Below are positions 28,601 through 37,800 of a DNA stretch of 64,000 nt, piece after piece. The stretch's first letter is position 1, and the number at the start of each line of letters is the position of its first letter. The position numbers and the translations under genes are program-made. Source of the stretch: Bacteroidales bacterium (GTDB lineage: Bacteria; Bacteroidota; Bacteroidia; Bacteroidales; UBA1715). The notes beneath the pieces were generated by a model, which was not told the origin of the DNA, searched no databases, and saw only the letters and a program-made list of their open reading frames with translations. The stretch spans positions 1 to 64,000 of the forward strand of contig JAFXAU010000008.1 of assembly GCA_017516865.1 (NCBI GenBank), read 5' to 3'.

Positions 28601-28802
28601 ATTCTATCCAACGATAAATTCCACCCACGTCAGTACGGGCATAAAAAAGATTTTGTTCAGTGGGATGTGCAATCACGGCAGTCACAAAACCACCGCCGCC
28701 AAGTGGGAGACTCCCCCATTCGTATTTTTCATCTGCCATCGAACGAAAAACCGACAACAAACATAACACGCATATTCCAACAATACGAACAATCAATCTC
28801 AT
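25689..28802 (-). CDS. GH74-like xyloglucan-active glycoside hydrolase with FN3 and GWNL domains
   Basis: 1037 residues with a signal peptide. Residues ~30-730 form tandem seven-bladed BNR-type propellers with strong GH74 signatures: FVTAVIAHPTEQNLFYARTD (Asp58, the conserved N-terminal catalytic Asp), GVEAIAVDP, GERLAVDPKNSNVIYCGTR and GLFKSTDGGRTW. GH74 enzymes cleave xyloglucan, internally or from the reducing end. An FN3 module (~735-820), an Ig-like stretch, and a C-terminal ~130 residues with two GWNL motifs (QKGWNLISLYV, HSGWNLVGVPQ) follow. No T9SS tail is visible, so it may stay periplasmic or be exported another way. A TATTTTTG box (28822-28829) precedes the start. Confidence 0.85.
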   Translation of the reverse strand: MRLIVRIVGICVLCLLSVFRSMADEKYEWGSLPLGGGGFVTAVIAHPTEQNLFYARTDVGGIYRWIESTKSWKPLTDFISVADQGLYGVEAIAVDPQKPEMLYALVGTSYYSNGKTAILISDDYGETFTVIDVTSKFKAHGNGDGRQMGERLAVDPKNSNVIYCGTRSNGLFKSTDGGRTWNSVSFPVTTTSNGVGINFVQFDESSSVSNGVTQKIYVGTAQTGNSIYVSTNGGNSWSAVSGQPTQYIPHRCAMKNGTLFVTYANGAGPGIGSAGGYVYKYNGSWTNISPSNNTSDYNYGGISIVGNRIVVTSVGCYKMQSWDGRCDWQTATWGDEIFVSDNLGSSWNAMFSNCKVTFDANSVPWVKDHAMHWTGCATLDPFDSKRCFFISGNGLFMSDNLSTNTFDLKFMVKGLEETVPLDMVSLPSGQVITVVGDYDGGLYMAQDGSYDVYPSTVHTPEMGTTHGIAASVDGSLVVRAGSKSSFVQYSTDKGRTWNYCSGGKEGSGHVAVSANGSIILHCPNSYNGYSYDGTGSTVYYSTNRGTSWTQCNGISINGAYPVADGANSNKFYITNGNTVYVSTDGGRNFSAKGSTGYTSYYKMRAVPGVEGDIWAPCGSNGLYRSTNSATSFSKLSSVASCDAVGFGKAAEGKTFPAVYIWGTVSGVTGLFRSDDAGSSWVRINDDLHQFGGPGNGQFVMGDMAVYGTVFMSTVGRGVICGVVDKVTDSESPVMTGELIARNIVQNAFTVEWTQATDNVGVVGYEVYVGDETYTTTETSFAVEDLACRSEYVVRVRAYDEAGNFSDFLSGTFETIGTDVPQTTTQITYNVGDESIALTAEGENLRWYDAEKQLLTSAPVPQTDHVDEYVFYVSQTILGCESELVEISVSVVRKIETQTILLQKGWNLISLYVEPDDNKVMSVLTVDFSIIKNLDGFYYTWNDLHLQSLTTIQAGEGYLVYINEASQLTVEGTPLEHYITQLHSGWNLVGVPQKTSKAVSDLPSSVTQVKDLTDSPITELESGKAYFINVSADTTVEW

Positions 28803-28832
28803 TACTCAATCTTTATCATGCCAAAAATAAAA

Positions 28833-28871
28833 AAAATAGCGACTTCTTTATATCTTGAAGTCGCTATTTTT
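28833..28871 (-). terminator. Strong intrinsic terminator after the CotH/Big_2 giant gene
   Basis: A 14-15 bp perfect stem (…TAGCGACTTC at 28833-28846 with GAAGTCGCTA… at 28857-28871) and a 10-base loop. On the minus strand a long T run follows. It separates the giant gene from GH74. Confidence 0.9.
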
Positions 28872-28890
28872 CAACTATTTTCAAATAGTG

Positions 28891-31800
28891 TTATTTTAAC
28901 ACTATCCTTGTGGTTTTTCTACCATTCTTTGTTTCAATTGTCACATAGTAGATTCCTTTGTCGTATTCGCTTAAATCGAAGAAGTATGAATATTCTCCAT
29001 CAACGAATACTGATTCCGAAACAACTTTTTTACCTGTTGTTGAATAAATCTCAACCGTACAATTTTCGGCAGATTCTGTTTCAAAGGTAACGTATACAGG
29101 TCCGTTTGTCGGGTTTGGATATACTGCCAAATTGCGAATGTCAATAGTTTCTATTGCATCACCACCGCCACCTTGTCCTTTACCGATAATAGTAAATGAG
29201 ACTTTCGCACTTGTCTGCAACCCTGCACTATTCTTTGCATAAACCGTCATTTCTTGCGTGCCACTCCACGTTGAATCGACAATTAAGAAGGTAACAATAC
29301 CCGCACTTGTTACTTGAGCCTTGATATTATCACCACCTTGATCTATTGACCAAAGTAACTCATCACTTTCATCAACAAAGTAATCATTCAAATCTATTGA
29401 TACCAATGTTTCTCCGTCATTCAGATTTACCACTTGTTCAGGAATTGGCATAATTTGAATCGGAGCATTTTGTGAAGAAACAATACATGAAATTTCGCAA
29501 TAAACACCACTTGATGCTGTTGCACGTATAAGAGCCTGACCATCGCCCAAAGCAGTCAATTTACCATTTTCAACGCTTACAATAGATGGATCCGATGATT
29601 TCCATGTAATTCCATCAGTTGAAGCATCGGCTGGTTCTATAGTCAATTGAACTGTCACAATATCGCCTTTCTTCATGCTCAGATTCGAAACAGACGGTAT
29701 GATTTTCGTAATCGGATTATCAATCACCGTAACCTCGCACCAAGCACTCTTATTAGAGTTATCATTTGCCGTTGCGGTAATCATTGCCGTACCAACAGAT
29801 TGGGCATATACAACACCATTTTGACTTACATACGCAACAGACGGATTCGATGACGTCCATGTTACCGTCTTACATGATGCGTTATCAGGATTTACTGTAG
29901 CCGTCAATGACTCTTGTGAGTCTATTACAAGTTCCATTGCAGTTTTATTCAGACTTACACTTGTAGCCAAAATCGGACTTACAACAATATTGATTGACGT
30001 ACTTGAATTCGAAGACAATGCCGTTGCCGAAATTGTAGCCTTTCCTGCAGCAACAGCCGTCAACATTCCGTTATTGAGAACCACAACAGCTGGAGCTCCA
30101 TAATCGGGAGTTTGTTTTGTTATTTCAAACTTCATAGACTTATTTGTCGCATTTTCAGGAACAAATACTATTAACGAAGCCAAATCTACCACATCACCAA
30201 TCTCAACTTGAGTAACTGAATTAGTGTAAATGTACTTAACAGGGATAGCCGTTGCCTGAACTGTAACCTGAGCCGTACTCTTCACTCCATTCGATGCGCG
30301 AGCCGTCACTGTTGTAGTACCTTCGGCAACGCCAGTGATTTTACCAGTATTTTCGTTAATTGTAGCAATTGACGCATCACCGACCGACCACGTAAGAGTC
30401 TTATCAGTTGCGTTACTTGGCGAAATTTGCACAGGAATAGTCTGCGACTCGCCAACAGCAAGTGACACATTCGACATCGTTATTGTTTCAACCTCAATTT
30501 CTCTTACCGTGACGATACATGTACCATAAATATTATTTGTCGCCGACGTTGCCGTAATTGTAGTTGTTCCAACTCCGTTAGCAGTTACATTACCGTATTG
30601 GTCTACCGTTGCCACAGATGTAAGACTTGATGCCCATACGAGAGACTTATTCGTGGCATTAGTAGGAGTAATGACAGCCGATAACGAGGAATTTTCATTT
30701 ATATGCAATACCATTGACGATGGTTCTATCGTTACCTTTGAAACCGCAATGACATTTCTTGTCACATTCACAACGCAACTTGCAGTCTTACCGTTTGACG
30801 TAGTGGCAATAATTGTAGCCTCGCCAATTGATTTTGCTGTAATCTTTCCGTTTACATCAACCGAAACAATTGACGGATCTGTTGACGACCATTCTACAGA
30901 TTTATCAGTTGTTTTTTCTGGTAGAATCGTTGCAACAAGTTGTTGTTGCTCATTTTCCAACAATGTTGCAGTTGTCGTATTCAACGAAATAGAGGTTGCA
31001 AGCATAGGATTTACCGTTACAGAAACTGTCTTTTTCAACCCGTTCCCTGTAACCACTTCAACTATTGTAGAACCTGCGGCAATCGCCTTTATTACACCTC
31101 TATTGACCGTAGCAACATTTTCATCTTTTGAAGTCCACGTTAAAACCGTATCCGTAACATTTGCAGGAGCAAGTGTAGCAGATATTTCCTTAGTTTCATC
31201 GATTTCCAACGTACAATTAACAGGAGACAACGTAATCGATGTCGGTTCTATATGATTTACGGTCAAAACACACGTTGCAGTTTTTGCATTCACCGTTGTA
31301 GCTGTAATTTCCGTAGTTCCGACCTTTTTAGCCGTTATACGTCCATTTACTACAACTGCAACCGCTTCATTCGACGATGCCCATGTGATTGTTTTATCGG
31401 TAGCATTCGACGGAGTAATGGTTGCAACTAAATCTTCTTGACCATTTACCAACAATGAAAGTTCGGAGTAATTCAACACAATTTTTTCAACCTCGACAGG
31501 TTTTGCTGTTATGACGCACGATGCAGCCACACCATTGTTAGCCGTTGCTGAAATCGTTACAGTTCCTGCCGCAAGAATTGTAACGTTACCATTATCATCA
31601 ACAGTAGCCTTGGTTCTATCCGACGTCGTCCATGTCAATGTTTGGGTTGTAGCATCGTCTGGCGACACAGTCGCTGATATCTGGAAGTTATCACCAATAT
31701 ATTTCACAGCTGAAGTCTGATTGAACGTAACCGAAGATACAGGAATTATATCTTTTATAACCGAAACTCTCACCATTTTTTGGAATGTTGAATATCCATC

Positions 31801-34800
31801 GGATACAGTTACTGTTATGATAGTATTACCTTCTGCAACAGGTGAGATTTTACCTGTTTTTGTAACCGTAGCACAAGCTGCATTTGAGCTTTCAAACAAC
31901 GTATATTCCGTACAAGCGTTTATTGGAGTTATAGAAACATTTACTTGTGCAGAACCTGTTTTTGTAATTTCAATAGATTCATTATCAACACTGATAGAAG
32001 AAATTCTTGTAGTACAACCTGTCAAAACAACTGGAATTGTTGCAGTTTTCTTAGTTCCATACATATCGGTAACCTCAGCAGTGACAATCACGGTTTGGGT
32101 ACCGTACATCAAGTTGTTTGTTATGTCGCCATCTTGGTCAACTGTGGCACCTGTACCAGAAACGCTCCATACTATAGATTGTGTAGTAACCGATGTCGGA
32201 TTCAACACCAACAGCTTTAACAAGTCGGCAGACTGATTGATTGCCAATGCCACCGACGATTCTGAGAACGTAACCGATGTAATGGCTTGGTAATCAACCG
32301 TGACATTAACATCTTCCGTAACCTCATTTGCCGAAGAAACAGTTATTACAGCCGAACCTTGACCAACGGCCTTCACAACACCATTCGACACGGTTGCGAC
32401 TTGCGGATTTGAAGAAGACCACGTCAATGTCTTGTTTGTTGCATTATCAGGGTTAACTACAGCAGTCAAAGTCTGCGTATCGCCTATCTTCATTGAAAGC
32501 GACGCTGGCGTTACGTCAATTGAACTAACGGCAACAACTTCAGATTCAACATTAACAGTAATTACTTTTGTGACATTATTCTTGGTTGAAACAATAATTG
32601 TTGTAGTTCCCTCTCCTACCGCTTCAATCAAACCGTCAGCCGTCACAGTCGCTTTAGTTTCGTCTAACGACGACCAAGTTAATTCCGTGTTTGTCGCATT
32701 TTCTGGTTCAAAAGACACCGTAACTTGTTGTTTATCACCTATAGTCAATGTAACTTCTTCGATATTTAACACAATATTTGTTATTTCAATATCCAAGATT
32801 TGAAGTGTATAATAATCTGAAACTCCGCTTGCTGCAGTTGCGGTAATAGTTACATTTCCGCTTGCCAATGCCGTAACAACACCTTTATCCGAAATAGTAG
32901 CCTTTGTCAGATCTGACGACGACCATGTAATTTTCTTATCGTCTGCATCATCAGGTGTAATTGCCGCCGTCATTGTTTGTGTCGAGCCAACATACATCAT
33001 TTTTGCCTGTGGAGTCACACTAATATCGGTAACCTCTTTTTCTGCCACAGTCAAATTACATTCTGCGTATGAATCTGCATTTTGTCTTGCAGTAGCACGA
33101 ATCACAGTAGTACCATATTTTAATGGTGTAATTTGACCATCTTCAACGGTAGCAACCGTTTCATCTGACGACGACCACAGAATTTCTTCGTCACAAGGAT
33201 TGTTCGTTGTGATTTCAGCCGTCAATTTAAGCGTTGACGTCTTGTAAATTGTTTTTTCCGTCTCGCTCATCACGACCTCAACCGCACCTGAATTACAATC
33301 AGAAGAAACATTTACCGTACAAGTCGCCTCGGTAACACCGTTACCCGTCGTTGTAGCTGTAATTGTCACAGGTCCCACGCCCACCGCATTGACAATGCCA
33401 TTCGACACTGTCGCAACTTGCGTATTTGAGGAAGTCCACGTCACAACATTGTTTTCCGTACATTCATCATTTGGAGTAATTGTAGCAATCAACTGTTCAT
33501 ATTGCCCTTTTACCAAAGCCAACGATGATTTGTTCAAACTCAATGTAATATCGCCAGAACAGTCTTTTGACACATTTACGCGACAAACAGCGGTCTTAAC
33601 AGAAAATCCATCGTTTACCGAAATGGTAATATCACTGTATCCTTTCGTTGTCAAGGCAGTCACTTCACCTGTTTCCGACACAGTTGCAACCGATTTGTCA
33701 GAACTTGAATATGTCACTGATTTAACACACGCGTTCGATGGTGTTAATGAATACGACATTTGTGCCTTTTCTCCATAGAACAAATTAAGATTTGCATCTG
33801 TGCTAACCAATGCAACCTCCGTAGGACAACCTGTAAGAGTAGCTTCTATCGTTTTTGTATATAAATTACCACTCTTGTCTGTTACAACAACTGTAATTAT
33901 AACATCCTCAGTTCCATACGCCAATTTGTTTGTCAAAACACCAACACCATTCACCGAAGCAGACTGAACATCGGAAACAGACCAATCATACGATTCTATC
34001 GTAGCATTACTTGGCACAAGCGACAGATAACTTGCTAAATTTACTGTTGCATTTTCCGAAACATATACTTTCGATTGCGAGAACGAGACAGATGTCAGAG
34101 GAACTTTCAATTCTTCTACTGCGAATGTAATGGAAACAATAGAACTTGCACCTTCACTATCTGTAGCACGAACTTTTACTATGTCGGACCCTATCCATTC
34201 GTCATCTTTTGCAGTTACCGACAAGACACCCGAAGTGATTGTCACATTAAGATATTCCGACGGATTTACCAACTCGTATGCCAGAGCCGAAGATTCTGTA
34301 ACATCGTCGCTTGCAAAGTTCGTCAAGTTAATATTTATGAACGAACCACCTTGCTGAATTGTTTGCTCAGGAATTTCAGCCCAAACAGGAGCGGCGTTTA
34401 TCGTAATTTCAACATCTGTACCAAAACGTAATTCATCAATCGTGATTGTTCCCGATGCCGAAGCGGAAGAACCTTTATCGAAATACAACTTCATACCATA
34501 TATTTCAGACGAATTTGCATTTGCAAATTTTCCTGTAAAATCAAATGTGTACGTCGTATATTCGTGACCAGCAGAACATTGTGCGGCAGCAACCGAAGAT
34601 GCCGTTGTTTTGCCATTGGCATCAAACAATTCAACATAAAGCGATGTTGGTACTGTTGTTTTCAACGTAACCGACGCATACGGATTTGAAGACAGATCCA
34701 ATATCTTATAGTCCTCATCTACAAGATTATACGTAATGGCATCAGAACCGGCACCTGTTCTGCTATACGCAACTTGCATATCGCCGCCATTGTAGTGCAA

Positions 34801-37800
34801 AGCATACAAATCCGACGACTCGCTCCACCCTTTCACAGCAGGACGAACAACGTAATCCGTATAACCATCGATAACCGAAGGAGTTACAACATATTGAATC
34901 TCATATTCATTCACATTGGTCAAATCCTGCGAAATAACTTTCACGTATGCTGTTCCGTCAAGACTTGAGGCCTGTGTGACTTCCAAATAAGCAGCATCAT
35001 CCGAAGCCACTGCCGAAACAGTAGGAATCGTCTCCGTACCTGCTGGCAACGTAACCGTATAAGAATGAACGTCTTTGTTAAATGCCAACGACAATCCTCC
35101 ATTCAACGAGATAGACTGCAAATCGGCATTGTCAGACAATGTAACAACGGTTTGCTGACCTGTAGCAACTCTTGGCCCTATTACCAAATTGTCTATGTAC
35201 GCAGCTTTTTTACGAGCTTTCCTTGTATCGCCAGGACCATACAAACCAAATCTAACCGCTACAATTGCTGTTTTTGTTATATAACTTGCTGTTGCGAAAT
35301 TCAACGTTGTTGTTCCTGTTGTAGAAGAATTTATTGTTTCGGCTGGTGTAATATAATCCGACACGTTGCCATACACATCGACCAAGGCAACATTGAACGG
35401 GAAATATTCATTATCTACTGTTACTCCGTTCAATGTTTTTCCATTTGCAACGCCAACAATATCTAAAGAAACATTCAATGCAGAAGAACCATCTAACACA
35501 TAACCTGTTGGAAGGTGATATTCTACATAACCATATTCTTGTTCTGTTCCCTTTTCATCCAATGCAACTCCAAGTTTGTATTCTTTCGTCGTGACTTGAC
35601 CTGGTCCCATTCCTGTTGTTGTCGTTATCGTTTCCCAACTAACTTTGTGTATGTCATTATTGGTACTTACATTTCCAATACCTGTCGTAAAATCATCAGA
35701 CCATTCTGTCACAATATTTTGCGATGAAGCGGCAGTATATGTTATCTCATACTGCTTCGTCGAACCATTTTCTGCCGTAACAGTAACAACAGTTGCCTCA
35801 GCAAGCGTTTCCGCATAATCAATATCAACCATTGCATTCGGGTCGGTGGCTATGGCAGTAAGATACGGCACATACGTCGTGTATAGTCTTGCAACATATT
35901 GATATACTGTAGGCGAGAATGCAGGTGAAAGTTCACCACCACCAAGTTCAAGTGTTGCAAGCGTTGCATCCGAAGAAGCAGCAATCTTGAAACTTACCGT
36001 ATATGTTTCACTGTTATATCCATTTGCAGAAATTACCTTCACAATTGCCTGTTCGCTCAACGATGTTGCTTGTGTAATCGTTACCGACGCTCTTTCGTGA
36101 ACCGTCGTTGCAGAGATAGTAGGAACCTGTGTTGTTCCTGCCGGCAACGCACATTCATACGCCAAAACCGAAGTAGAAACAGAAGGAGTAATTTCGCCTA
36201 TCGAAGCCGTCAGTGTTTTGAGAGCCACACTGGAATTTACCGACTGGTTTTTCGCCTTATACGTCGGCGACATTTCTTCCCAATTATCAGCCAATTCCGG
36301 ATAACGACCATAACTTACGTTTTCGGTCTGAACGTCAAATGAGACTTGGTCGATTATTTCAATTTCTCCATTAGCATTAATCTGGCTCAAAACCACATCT
36401 TCGCCAGCCGAACCACTTAAAGAAAAATCGAGGTGATTTGCACCAAGTTCCGGCTTGCCGTCAGCCCAGAAGGTAATCCATTTTCCTGCCTGGACAGTCG
36501 TAAGTGCAGAATTTGTCGTCGGGATTCTATAACGCAACGAATAACCTAACGAATCGCTGACAAACAAACCTCCGAGGTCTATTGCCGAATTTGTTCCATT
36601 GTAGAATTCAATGTAATCGCTATATGCGCCTGTTTCGTCAGCCACAATCGAAGTATTTACGGCAAGAACTTCGTTGATTGTCACGCCCGAAACTTCGTGT
36701 ACCGAAGCCGTATTTGCATTTTGTGCATTTGGAGTCGGAGTCAGCAAATAACGGAACTCAGACTGAGGGTTCGGATACCGTCCGTAAGCAATGTCATCAC
36801 CTTGGTTTGAATACGAAATTTGGTCTATGACATAATTTTCGGAACCACGCAACTGCACGATGGCAATATCACCTTTTTCGGCAGGCAATTTAAAATCAAC
36901 GTGATTAGGATTGATGGCCGTCTGCTTATCACACCAGAAAATATAATATCCGCCAGCTCTAACCGTTGTTTTTGTCGGCTCGCCTTTTGGTATCATATAT
37001 TTGTTCAGGTTGTTCAAATCGTTTGTCACGAACAAACCACCCAAGTCAATATCTTTATCTGTTGTATTATAGATTTCGAACCAATCGGCATACGAACCTG
37101 TTTCTTCTCTCACTGTCGAGCTATTCTTCGACATAAATTCATTGATTACCAAACCATCGACGTATGTGTCGGAAACAATTGTATTCGATGCATTTGGAGT
37201 GGTCTGAGTAAAGATAATCAAATTTGAGTTTCCATCAGGATAACGACCGTATGAAACGTCTGTATTTTGTTGAGAATAACGGATTTTGTCAATAACAGTC
37301 ATTGCTCCCGAAGAACTTTTCTGCGACAAGATAATAACACCTTCTGAACGGTCTAATTTAAATGGCAGATGTAATGCTCCGTCTTGCGGTTCATTGTCGG
37401 CCCAGAACAAAACATATCCTTTTGATGGAATCCTCGTTTTATCCATTGAACCATACGGAATTTTATATTTTTCAAGATTGGTAGTATCATCTGACAAATA
37501 AAGACCAGCCAAATCTATAGTAGAACTGCCGCCATTATATATTTCAATCCAATCTTCGTGTTTGTTATTTTCGCTTAAAACATCGGTGCTATTTGAAGCA
37601 AGGAATTCATTTACGTACAAATTCTTTTCTGTCGAACGATTAGAGAAAACAGCCGTAATTGATGTAGTATTTGTTATCGTTACAAAATACTCCGGATCGG
37701 TTGAAACGGTCGTATTTCCATTTTTCCAAGCCGAGAACACATATCCGTCTTTCGGTTCGGCAGTCAGACGAATTGCACGGCTTTTCTGATGAGTCGCCGA

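Noticed and set aside
30653-31255. A 200-residue plus-strand frame with hydrophobic sequence.
   Set aside because: Lies wholly inside the Big_2 array on the opposite strand; low-complexity Val/Thr/Ser is the antisense of that array.
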